This document shows, in pieces, positions 33,818-41,574 of a stretch of DNA of 64,000 nucleotides (the first letter of the stretch is position 1; every line of letters starts with the position of its first letter). A model generated the notes under the pieces. It was not told the DNA's origin, ran no database searches, and worked only from the letters and a program-made list of their open reading frames with translations. Source of the DNA: Clostridia bacterium (GTDB lineage: Bacteria; Bacillota; Clostridia; Oscillospirales; CAG-382); contig JAFYKY010000023.1 of NCBI GenBank assembly GCA_017537345.1, positions 1 to 64,000 of the forward strand. Reading direction: 5' to 3'. Made by a program: the position numbers and the translations under genes.

Positions 33818-36800
33818 TGAGATTCCTCCATGTATTCTCTAATTTTAATAGTTGCGTCTCCTGATATTTTTACTATAGTAGATGATACTCCTGATTCTGA
33901 ACATGCATATGAAACGGCATCTTCGATTGTTGAATTACAATGTGTCTCTATATTTTCTTCAACTTCAACGAATTCAGGCATAAGATATTTAAATAAAGCG
34001 TCTTGAAACTTTCCAGCTTCTTCTATACCAACTTCTGTTTTAAAACCGACAACTGTTTTAGCACCTTTCATATGTGTTATTTCCATTAGGTTGCAATCAT
34101 TATCGTAAATACTCGCTCCATTACATAGCGTATATATGACGAGATCGCAATAACCAAAATAACCATTATGTAGGGTTAAAATATCATTTTTGTTTGGCTG
34201 AGACGATGCGCCTTGGTATCCGTTGGGGAAACGTTGATCGCAAGTTATTTTTAGGTTCTCATCAATTCCAGAAACGGATATACTTGTTGATGTTCCGTGG
34301 GTTGTGATAACAAATATTTTTGAGCTTCTCATCATTTCAAAAAATGTTATGTCAAAATTTTGTCCATCTAATTCTATATAATCAGAACCCTGGGCCGTGA
34401 AATTCACATAGCGTTTATCACATGAAAGTTGCCATTCATCCATTAAATCATTAAACAGAGCTCCATTATCAAAATTAACATCATTTAATATCTTAACATA
34501 TCTTCCGCCAACTAATGGATTAGTACTACTGTAGCCGGGCAAAGGCATATCTTCACATATCACATTTACTAATAGTGTTGTTGTAGCCACGACAGTTGTT
34601 CCGTTGACCTTTGCTTCACCATATATTCCAACAGTGAATGAACCGGTAGGGTGAGCCATTTCCATTGAATCTGAATATGCGGGGTTTATTTTTATAACAC
34701 CGTCGGTGCTCACTCCTACATGCACCGGGTAAAAATCATCATACAATGAATCTACAAGTTGCGCTGTATACGTAAAAGTAGCCTCTACTACAGAATCATT
34801 GTAATGGAATTCAGGCGATATGGTATAACTTCTATCAGAATTTCGGTTACTATCATTATTTAAAGTGATTGTCCTAACAGGGAGACTGATGTAAGCAGTT
34901 TCGTCTTCGCCAGAAGTAGTTTGAGTAACCGAAAGAGTAATTTGGCAACTTATATTGGTATCGTTATATCTAGCAGTAATGATAGTTGTTCCGGGATTTT
35001 TAGCAAGAATAAGCCCAGAGGAAGAATCGATAGTTGCGATATCGGTTTTGCTGGAATTAAATGTGATCTGTCCCGTGCTTGGAACAATATTATCACCTAT
35101 CCACAAAGTTGCCTTAGCAGTATATGTTTCACCACATTCAAGCACAAGGTTACCGTGATACATACAAACCATAGGTGTGAGATCGGTGTATGTGAAAACA
35201 ACGTAAGGTTTGTTTGTGTCACTTTCCGTAGATGCAAATGTTTTTGCATATTCAGCGGAAGATAGATTTTGAGCGCGTATCATAATGCCTTTTGCAAATT
35301 CATCGGAATTAGTTTTCCAGGAATTAAAAGCTTCGGTGATATCAAAACTGTAGTATTGATTAGTGGCGCTTACAACTGTACTCCCCAACGTTGTACCTAT
35401 ATCGTGGTACCCGATGTTCAAACATGTAGCTTCTACCTCAGTCCAGTTTCCTTCACCTGCATGTTTGTGTATGAGTAGTGTGTTTTCTGTAGTGTTGGCC
35501 GAATTATTGTAAAGGTATAGCTCAACTCTGGTTACATTATAATACTGGTTTGTTACTGCGTAGTTATTTAGAATTGTTGGAAATCTGAAATACATACGTC
35601 CCGCACCCAGTTGGCTGTCGATTCCGACCTTCAAAGTAGTGGAACCGCCGTGGTAGCCCGAAGTTTCGGTAGAGTATACGGTAGCGTCCAGTATATTGGC
35701 AGCAGTTAAGTTATTGGTCATTTCAAACGTAGGATCGATAGTTACGGGATATTGAGTAGTTTCACTTGTCAAGAACGAACGGTCGGCATGTATGGTTAAA
35801 ATGTATTTGTTATCAGTTTCTATAGCTTTTAGTGTCATACAACCGGTTGCCGTATTACCTGCGGCATCATAAATGATAACATCACCAAAAGAACCGCAGA
35901 TCTCACCGGTCAAAGGGTCGGAAAGATAATATTTTCCAAAGGATTGTATAACGGAATATCCGTTTGTTGTAAGCAAAAATGAAAAACTGTCTGTGCCGGT
36001 GTATTCTTCGAGAATGATATCTTCTTTAACACCGGATAATAAGGGGGTGTATTTTACTGAAGTTTTGCTTCCGAATACACCGTAGTATGTATCGCGATCA
36101 ACGTTTAATAATTCGCAAACGCGGTTAATGCTTATTTTGCGAGAACTCCAATCTAACCATATCCGTAATACCCAATTGAGTTTTTTATGTAATAAAGCTA
36201 TATACATTACGATGGACACAAATTCGCCCACAGACATTCTTTGTGAATATATTAGATATATTGATACACAATATACAACAATAGAAGTACTAAGATTTAA
36301 CGCATATATGATTTTTTCAACTGTTATGTCAATTCTTTTCATTCGGTTACCCAATCGAATGAATTTTTGAAGTGTTTTTTCGATTTTTGATTTTATAGTG
36401 TTACCGGAACCCAATAATTTAATTTGCCAAATATGATCAAATACTTCTAGTAAAAATCCAGTGAAAAATCCATATGTTTTTTTATGTTCTTGTGAACAGG
36501 CTTCATTTTGTTTTTTAAAACATGAGGTAATCAATGCTGGAAACATTGCTGCAACGACCACAAATATCGCCATATAAATACTGTGTTTACCAATTATTAG
36601 CGTAATAACAAAACATAGTGCGAGGGAATTGGTGAAATGAAATACATTCTTTGTGATCATATGAATAAGCTGATCACAATCGTATTCTATTCTACACATC
36701 ATATCTCCAGTATTTTCGCAGAGTTTAGAATTTGCTTTGGCATGTAAAACAGCTGAGAACGCCTCCTTTTTTATATCGACTACAAAGCCGTTGTATAATT

Positions 36801-37053
36801 TCTGCCACGAATATTGATATATGAATTTGAAAACTATATTTATGGCGAGCAAAGCAATATAAGAAATTGCAACATTAGGAATTAAATCATAGCTTTTATT
36901 TATTATTATGGAATCGATAATTATTTTTATATTTCTGGGCAAAAGGAAAGAAATTACATATCCGACAACTAGACTTGCTTCGGATGTGATAAAAAATATT
37001 GTGTATTTTTTTGCGTGTTTCATTAACCAATGGACATTTCTTATTTCCTTCAT
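33814..37053 (-). CDS. Chimeric protein: ABC-exporter membrane domain fused to DNRLRE, Big2 and caspase-like domains
   Basis: A 1079-residue unbroken frame. Residues 1-320 are an ABC exporter membrane domain (six helices; ENTGDMMCRIEYDCDQ matches the TMD coupling region; RISINRVCELL-like helix at its end) with no nucleotide-binding domain after it. At about residue 320-330 the chain switches to a secreted-protein sequence (VKYTPLLSGVKEDIILEEY), then DNRLRE (about 455-625), a Big2 repeat (640-710), and a caspase-like/CHAT-type domain (850-1055) with candidate His920 in VITTHG and Cys978 in TLCNG. Base composition changes at the junction. The topology would leave the surface modules in the cytosol, so it may be a recombination product. 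GGAG precedes the ATG at 37053. Confidence 0.85.
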   Translation of the reverse strand: MKEIRNVHWLMKHAKKYTIFFITSEASLVVGYVISFLLPRNIKIIIDSIIINKSYDLIPNVAISYIALLAINIVFKFIYQYSWQKLYNGFVVDIKKEAFSAVLHAKANSKLCENTGDMMCRIEYDCDQLIHMITKNVFHFTNSLALCFVITLIIGKHSIYMAIFVVVAAMFPALITSCFKKQNEACSQEHKKTYGFFTGFLLEVFDHIWQIKLLGSGNTIKSKIEKTLQKFIRLGNRMKRIDITVEKIIYALNLSTSIVVYCVSIYLIYSQRMSVGEFVSIVMYIALLHKKLNWVLRIWLDWSSRKISINRVCELLNVDRDTYYGVFGSKTSVKYTPLLSGVKEDIILEEYTGTDSFSFLLTTNGYSVIQSFGKYYLSDPLTGEICGSFGDVIIYDAAGNTATGCMTLKAIETDNKYILTIHADRSFLTSETTQYPVTIDPTFEMTNNLTAANILDATVYSTETSGYHGGSTTLKVGIDSQLGAGRMYFRFPTILNNYAVTNQYYNVTRVELYLYNNSANTTENTLLIHKHAGEGNWTEVEATCLNIGYHDIGTTLGSTVVSATNQYYSFDITEAFNSWKTNSDEFAKGIMIRAQNLSSAEYAKTFASTESDTNKPYVVFTYTDLTPMVCMYHGNLVLECGETYTAKATLWIGDNIVPSTGQITFNSSKTDIATIDSSSGLILAKNPGTTIITARYNDTNISCQITLSVTQTTSGEDETAYISLPVRTITLNNDSNRNSDRSYTISPEFHYNDSVVEATFTYTAQLVDSLYDDFYPVHVGVSTDGVIKINPAYSDSMEMAHPTGSFTVGIYGEAKVNGTTVVATTTLLVNVICEDMPLPGYSSTNPLVGGRYVKILNDVNFDNGALFNDLMDEWQLSCDKRYVNFTAQGSDYIELDGQNFDITFFEMMRSSKIFVITTHGTSTSISVSGIDENLKITCDQRFPNGYQGASSQPNKNDILTLHNGYFGYCDLVIYTLCNGASIYDNDCNLMEITHMKGAKTVVGFKTEVGIEEAGKFQDALFKYLMPEFVEVEENIETHCNSTIEDAVSYACSESGVSSTIVKISGDATIKIREYMEESQ

Positions 37054-37389
37054 CAAAGAACTCCAACATAAAAATATTATTAGTAATAGAATAGCGTTTT
37101 TTATTAATCGTATAACAAAGAGAAAAGCAATTGTTTTTTTGCGATTTGGAAATTCGTATATCGATCAAATTATGAAATACAGTATGTATTTTTATTATCG
37201 AACTACAAAAAAGAATTGTCTTTGACGATTTGTGGCTCTTGTTTATTTTCATTAAGAACACTATCTGTGTCAAAAATGATCTGCTACTTTTTAATATTGT
37301 CGATTTTTGCAAAAGTCTATGCTATCAGCATAAAGTAAGGGCGGTTCATTATTGATAAAATAAGCAAAATAGCTTATGAGGTGTAATGT
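37054..37389. other. AT-rich intergenic region upstream of the chimeric gene
   Basis: About 335 bases, strongly AT-rich. Overlapping frames on both strands lack recognisable motifs. A short minus-strand frame (about 25 codons ending TAG near 37218) looks like the tail of some protein but has no start. A small hairpin, TATGCTATCAGCATA, lies near 37318-37332. I see no clear sigma-A promoter. Confidence 0.5.
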
Positions 37390-37761
37390 ATGAATGCTGA
37401 TGAAAAAACTAATAAGATGTCAGAGGAAGAGATAATATATTATAAAAAGTTAGGAGAAACATTGCGTGCATTGATCAAAATGAAAGGCTATACTCAGTTG
37501 GATTTTGCGTGTAGCGTTGACATTTCTTATCCGATGTTATTAAATCATCTTCAAGGTACTAGACGTATGGGTGCTTATAAGTTGTCAAAAATTTGTCGTG
37601 CTTTAGAAATAGATAACATTGACATAATCGCTTTGACTGTTCCAGATATTTTTGTTGAGGGAAAAACTGAATTATATACAGAACTTTTTGGGAAGTTAGC
37701 AAGCAGAGATGCAGAGGCCATTCGAAAGGTTATTGAATTATTAGACGAAGGCGAAATATGA
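37390..37761 (+). CDS. XRE family transcriptional regulator
   Basis: A 123-residue protein. An HTH of the Cro/CI type occupies residues 20-75 (LGETLRALIKMKGYTQLDFA, SYPMLLNHLQGTRRM). The C-terminal 40 residues form an amphipathic helix. It stands 78 bases before the sigma gene on the same strand and could belong to that cassette or be independent. It has no clear terminator of its own. Confidence 0.75.
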   Translation: MNADEKTNKMSEEEIIYYKKLGETLRALIKMKGYTQLDFACSVDISYPMLLNHLQGTRRMGAYKLSKICRALEIDNIDIIALTVPDIFVEGKTELYTELFGKLASRDAEAIRKVIELLDEGEI

Positions 37762-37805
37762 TTTCGATTTTCTGCCCTCAATAAACTAATGACATATTTT
37801 GGCAT

Positions 37806-37820
37806 ATACCTCTATAAAAA
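37806..37820. repeat. Left arm of a 15-bp inverted repeat flanking the sigma gene
   Basis: ATACCTCTATAAAAA here is the exact reverse complement of the sequence at 38406-38420. The arms lie just before and just after the sigma-like gene. They could be a regulatory site or a long-range mRNA stem. Confidence 0.85.
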
Positions 37821-37838
37821 TGTAAAGGAGTGGATTTT

Positions 37839-38393
37839 TTGTTAAAAAGATTAAGAAACGCAAGGGAACTCACTACTGCCGAGCGTGAATTTCTTGGCAA
37901 CCTGCTTGAAAAAAACAAACCGCTATTGTTGCATGTGATTAAAATCATAACTGGAAAACTTTATAATACGTTGGGCGAGGAATGTTTGAGCGAGCTACAT
38001 TGCTTGACCATTAGAAAAATAGATAAGCTAATCGCTAAAGAGAATCCTGACAGATGGTTGATTACTGCGGCTAAGTACATAGCGTTGGAACTTATGCGCA
38101 GATATAAAAATGAGCCCGATACTGTTCTAATTTGGGATGTTGCTGATCAACTTGTAATGGATGATGTTTTCGAGGAAGCGAGATACAACATTTGGATGGA
38201 GCAGCATGTATTAGATAAGCTTCCGCTAAAATTAACAAATCGTGAGAGACAGATATATAATCTGATGATTATACAAAAAATGTCTTGTGAAGATGTTGCG
38301 CGAGAATTAAATATAAGTGAAAGTACAGCGTGGAATATAAGAGCGGCTGTAGTTAAGAAAATTGAAAAAATAATAAAAAACGATCTTTTTTAA
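37839..38393 (+). CDS. Sigma-70 family (ECF-like) RNA polymerase sigma factor
   Basis: About 184 residues. Region 2-like helices (NKPLLLHVIKIITGKLYNTL, RWLITAAKYIALELMRRYK) are followed by a linker and a region 4 HTH (KLTNRERQIYNLMIIQKMS, VARELNISESTAWNIRAAV). I favour the TTG at 37839, because AAAGGAG ends 8 bases upstream; the in-frame GTG at 37830 overlaps the ribosome site itself. It is followed by a membrane protein with the features of an anti-sigma factor. The pair probably responds to a surface signal. Confidence 0.85.
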   Translation: MLKRLRNARELTTAEREFLGNLLEKNKPLLLHVIKIITGKLYNTLGEECLSELHCLTIRKIDKLIAKENPDRWLITAAKYIALELMRRYKNEPDTVLIWDVADQLVMDDVFEEARYNIWMEQHVLDKLPLKLTNRERQIYNLMIIQKMSCEDVARELNISESTAWNIRAAVVKKIEKIIKNDLF

Positions 38394-38405
38394 TAAAAAT
38401 GAAAC

Positions 38406-38420
38406 TTTTTATAGAGGTAT
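38406..38420. repeat. Right arm of the 15-bp inverted repeat flanking the sigma gene
   Basis: TTTTTATAGAGGTAT is the perfect reverse complement of 37806-37820. It lies in the gap between the sigma gene and its presumed anti-sigma gene, 40-55 bases before that start. Confidence 0.85.
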
Positions 38421-38460
38421 TCATATTTGAATATCATTAGTTATATGAGGAGGTAGTAAA

Positions 38461-39330
38461 GTGTTTGATAAAGATATTCTTGATAATCTCAAAGGTCAAG
38501 AGATTAAGGAGTTGATTGTCGCCAAAAAAATTAAATTAGAAGAGCTTGATACCTCGGCTTTGGAAAAATTATTAGATTACGAAACAGATATGCTTTGTCT
38601 TGATATGGGAGATATGGAACTTATCCACGCTTGTGCTGCTCGTTTAGACGAGCTGAACGGTCCCGTAATGACTGACGAAGAATTTTGGAGTATAATCAAA
38701 AAAGCTGAGGAACGGATGATATCCGGCGAAAAAGAAAACACTCCTGTGGATGCGCCTGTAAACGCACCCGCAAGAGTAGTAAAAAAGAGAAGAATTTGGA
38801 AGAAGGTATGGCTTGTTGCGGCTATAGTAGCTTTGCTTATATCCGCTGCAACAATGACCGCATCTGCTTTTGGATTTAATATCTTTGAATATTTTAAAGA
38901 GGTAATGGACTTATCCGTAGGAGGAAAAGTGGATAAAGGTACCGTTACTTTAATAAATCGCGGCGAAGCAAAAGAATATGATTCAATGGAAGAGTTGTTA
39001 ATAGAGGAGAATATGGATATCCTTTATCCTTCTGTGCTTCCTGAAAGTATTCGGGTCACTACTATTAAAACAAATAGTGATCCAAGTGGTGAAGACCTTA
39101 TACAAGTGTATACGAATGATAATAGCATTTATTTTGCAGTATATACCAATCGTTCATCAACCGATAGCTCATTTAAAGGTTGCGAAAAACATAATTATAA
39201 TGGTTTTACTTTCTATGTGAGAAAGGATATCAATTCTGCGTATTGCTATTATAATAATTGTTATTATTCGATAAGTGCGAATAATTATGAAAACTTATTA
39301 TTAATTATAAGAAATTTTAAGGAGAAATAA
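38461..39330 (+). CDS. Membrane-anchored anti-sigma-like protein with DUF4367-like domain
   Basis: A 289-residue protein. The cytosolic N-terminal 110 residues contain three acidic helices, then a basic KKRR stretch and one membrane helix (about 118-140: VWLVAAIVALLISAATMTAS). The extracellular C-terminal domain has DUF4367-like strands (ILYPSVLPESIRVTTI, IYFAVYTN, NGFTFYVR). This topology is that of a one-pass anti-sigma factor. It starts with GTG after AGGAGGT and follows the sigma gene by 67 bases. It should hold the sigma factor at the membrane until a signal arrives. Confidence 0.8.
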   Translation: MFDKDILDNLKGQEIKELIVAKKIKLEELDTSALEKLLDYETDMLCLDMGDMELIHACAARLDELNGPVMTDEEFWSIIKKAEERMISGEKENTPVDAPVNAPARVVKKRRIWKKVWLVAAIVALLISAATMTASAFGFNIFEYFKEVMDLSVGGKVDKGTVTLINRGEAKEYDSMEELLIEENMDILYPSVLPESIRVTTIKTNSDPSGEDLIQVYTNDNSIYFAVYTNRSSTDSSFKGCEKHNYNGFTFYVRKDINSAYCYYNNCYYSISANNYENLLLIIRNFKEK

Positions 39331-39331
39331 A

Positions 39332-39736
39332 ATGAAAAAAATAGTATCTTTCGTATTGTTCCTTGTCCTTATTTCAATGTTTTCCGTGTGTGCGATTGCA
39401 TCCGATGATGCCGACTATATATACACATACATTAATGATGGGATAGAGTATACAGTAGACTTTTCCGGATCATCCATATCCCAAGATAAACATGAACTTA
39501 TTGCTCGTAGACTCGTTGGTTTAGACAATGATGATGTTAGGACATATGGTTTAATGTGCACACTGTTTGGACATAATTACGAGGAAAGCACAATAAGCGT
39601 AGTAACTCACAAAGTATACGAATATGCGCCTAGATGCGAAGATAAGATATATGAGGTGAAAATATGTTCTCGATGTGATCATCAAGAGCAGACGCTTATG
39701 ATGACAAATTATATAGACTGCTGCCCCGAAGACTAA
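39332..39736 (+). CDS. Small secreted Cys-containing protein of the sigma/DUF4367 cassette
   Basis: A 134-residue secreted protein. A signal peptide (about residues 1-24) ends with AIA. The mature part has a conserved-looking tail: CTLFGHNYEESTISVVTHKV, then RCEDKIYEV and CSRCDHQEQT, with six or seven Cys in all. The CSRCDH part resembles a zinc ribbon. I have seen this pattern next to DUF4367 anti-sigma genes in Clostridia. It may be the exported ligand or modulator of the anti-sigma protein 1 base upstream. Confidence 0.75.
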   Translation: MKKIVSFVLFLVLISMFSVCAIASDDADYIYTYINDGIEYTVDFSGSSISQDKHELIARRLVGLDNDDVRTYGLMCTLFGHNYEESTISVVTHKVYEYAPRCEDKIYEVKICSRCDHQEQTLMMTNYIDCCPED

Positions 39737-39742
39737 AACATA

Positions 39743-40105
39743 ATGGGTAATATGCTTGACGAATTGACTTTCGGCGAGTATATTTCCGTAAAGCGACAGA
39801 GAGCAGGTCTTTCGAAAAAAGAGATGGCAAAACGCATAGTTTTATCGGCTACATATTATTCAAACATAGAAAACGGTGTACGACCTGCACCGGCAAAGAA
39901 AATACAAAAAGAAATTGTTAAAATTCTGGGGTTATCAGAGAATGAAGCATTTCATTTGTACGATCTTGCGGCAAGAACTAAAAAGCATAGGACCTTGCCT
40001 GTTGACATTTGTGAATATATTTCGAGCGATGAAAATATCAAACTGTTTTTACGAAAGGCGAAGGAAAGAAATCTTTCCGGTGTCGAACTGCTCGAATTAT
40101 TGTAA
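39743..40105 (+). CDS. XRE family helix-turn-helix protein
   Basis: A 120-residue regulator. The HTH lies in residues 9-60 (FGEYISVKRQRAGLSKKEMA, SATYYSNIENGVRPAP). The C-terminal 45 residues are helical and charged. It follows the secreted protein by 6 bases, so it is probably co-transcribed with the sigma cassette. It ends before a large palindrome. Confidence 0.8.
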   Translation: MGNMLDELTFGEYISVKRQRAGLSKKEMAKRIVLSATYYSNIENGVRPAPAKKIQKEIVKILGLSENEAFHLYDLAARTKKHRTLPVDICEYISSDENIKLFLRKAKERNLSGVELLELL

Positions 40106-40123
40106 ATACGGAAAATACACAAA

Positions 40124-40152
40124 TTGCAGGGCGTTTATTTTACGCCCTGCAA
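40124..40152. terminator. Strong palindrome after the XRE gene
   Basis: TTGCAGGGCGT and ACGCCCTGCAA form a perfect 11-bp stem. There is no U run after it on the plus strand, so it could be a weak terminator or a structural end of the cassette. Confidence 0.55.
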
Positions 40153-40235
40153 TGAGAAAGCTATTACCCGAGTATGCTTTATTTTTTCATTAAATACTAT
40201 TCATAAATGAATAGAGCGCGGAGGTGAACGGCTGA

Positions 40236-40424
40236 ATGGCGTATATGCACGACATCAGATGTCCTTGCTGCACCAGGAAGCTTATGTGTAAACGTACCGA
40301 ACAAAATGAAAGCATTTCCGTTTCGGTAGTCGCCGATCCGCAGAACCAATCACAATATGATACCGTGACTCGTTGTCCGTCTTGCAAGACGTACGTAGGT
40401 TTTACGGTTAAAGTAAATAACTGA
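40236..40424 (+). CDS. Small zinc-ribbon protein
   Basis: A 62-residue protein with two CxxC pairs, IRCPCC near the start and RCPSC near residue 49, which would bind one zinc ion. The middle is polar. GGAGGTG precedes the ATG. Mobile elements often carry such Com-like or transcription-related ribbon proteins. It is followed by a terminator. Confidence 0.7.
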   Translation: MAYMHDIRCPCCTRKLMCKRTEQNESISVSVVADPQNQSQYDTVTRCPSCKTYVGFTVKVNN

Positions 40425-40483
40425 CGTTTGTACGAGCAAACATCCCGGCAACGATAGGTATTTGAATCCTACGGATCGAGGTT

Positions 40484-40531
40484 AAATGCCGACAAATATA
40501 GCTTAACCGCTGTATTTGCCGGCATTTTTTA
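40484..40531 (+). terminator. Rho-independent terminator
   Basis: AAATGCCGACAAATA and TATTTGCCGGCATTTTTT pair almost fully around a 14-base loop, followed by a T run. Confidence 0.8.
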
Positions 40532-40693
40532 TTGCCGCTTTTTCGGTTAAGCGGAAAGCGGATAATAATGTATTCAAGTATAGCGTGGGTATCCCGCCAA
40601 GACTTTTTATCCGTGTGGCAAGCGTGTATTGCCGAATATCCTTGATTTTTATGTTTTCACCCATCCGAAAACTAAAAATTAAGGAGAAATAAA

Positions 40694-41167
40694 ATGAATT
40701 GGAACAATGAAGCCCGTTTGAGAAAATTAAAAAAAGAATTGGAAACAATACGAGAAATATTTGCCGAAGAAAAACTCCCGATAGAAGTGTATAAAGAATA
40801 TGAGAAACTATTACTGTCCCAACATAACAGCGATAGGCGTTACGCCGCACATACACAAGAATTTTTGTTAAGCAAGTTTGAGGATGAATCGGAAGACGAA
40901 TCCGAAAGTGCCTTATATAAGAAATTCGAAGCACAGCTTATCACAACAATTGAGCAATCAATACATAAATCAAGATACTGGTGGGTAGAAGAAATTGATG
41001 ATTACGAATTGGCATATAAAATCAAACAGCTTTCTACGGATGATATTGAACTCATAACTCTTTACGTCTTTGATGGGTATAACGAAAGCGAAATAGCAGA
41101 CCGTCAGGGGTGCAAAAAACAAAATATTCAGCAAAAAATTCAAAGAATTAAAAATTTTTTAAAATGA
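40694..41167 (+). CDS. Sigma-70 region 4-like HTH protein of a mobile element
   Basis: A 157-residue protein. The N-terminal half is helical and highly charged. The C-terminal part is a region 4 HTH: LSTDDIELITLYVFDGYNE then IADRQGCKKQNIQQKIQRIK. No region 2 is present, so it is not a complete sigma factor. Genes of this kind occur in integrative elements of Clostridia, probably as regulators of transfer or excision. GGAG precedes the ATG. Confidence 0.75.
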   Translation: MNWNNEARLRKLKKELETIREIFAEEKLPIEVYKEYEKLLLSQHNSDRRYAAHTQEFLLSKFEDESEDESESALYKKFEAQLITTIEQSIHKSRYWWVEEIDDYELAYKIKQLSTDDIELITLYVFDGYNESEIADRQGCKKQNIQQKIQRIKNFLK

Positions 41168-41574
41168 GTCTTGTCTTTTAGCCTTTCTCGTCGTCTACCA
41201 ATTGAGGGGATCTTTTTTCTCTCGAGTTTGGTTGACAATCAAATATACCTTCAACAGATACGTTACTGCCATTGTCATATGACAAGCAACTTTCCCAAGA
41301 CGCAGCTCCGTGTTGTGCGGAGCTGTGTCTGTTGGGAAGATTTTGGGGCAGCTCCCTGAAATAGCGAAAACAAATGGCAGCCATAATGATACTTACGTAG
41401 CCATACGGCGCGTCCGGCGGAGTACCCGGCGGTGGTGAGATTCCAATGAGAAAGTGTAGCTGTCTTTCGTCTGTTGTTGCCCTTTGCAGGGAGGTTGAGA
41501 ACAAATAATGCAAAATAAAAGAACGGCGTTTACCGCCGTTCAAATACATAAATAATAGGAGTTGAAAATTAACA
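41168..41574. other. Intergenic region with a long imperfect hairpin
   Basis: About 400 bases without a credible gene. The main structure is at 41292-41338: TTCCCAA/TTGGGAA outer arms and CAGCTCCG/CGGAGCTG inner arms enclose a 7-base loop. The region also contains a GC-rich stretch near 41408-41430. No antitoxin gene for the PemK/MazF toxin is found here. It may encode a structured RNA or be a remnant of a mobile element. Confidence 0.45.
41521..41541 (+). terminator. Hairpin upstream of the PemK/MazF gene
   Basis: GAACGGCG and CGCCGTTC pair around a 5-base loop (TTTAC), 33 bases ahead of the toxin start, with an A run upstream. It could end leftover transcription or lie in the toxin leader. 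Confidence 0.45.

Noticed and set aside
37054-37312. Bacteriocin-like precursor peptide upstream of the ABC membrane domain
   Set aside because: Frames in this AT-rich stretch lack a ribosome site, a double-glycine leader or any Cys/Ser/Thr-rich core that would support a peptide gene.
41178-41549. 123-residue minus-strand frame in the gap before the PemK/MazF gene
   Set aside because: It spans a long hairpin and a terminator-like stem, lacks a ribosome site and has no recognisable domain.
40236-41574. Antitoxin gene for the PemK/MazF toxin
   Set aside because: The nearest upstream gene is a sigma region 4-like protein separated by about 400 bases and a hairpin; nothing of antitoxin size or type is adjacent.
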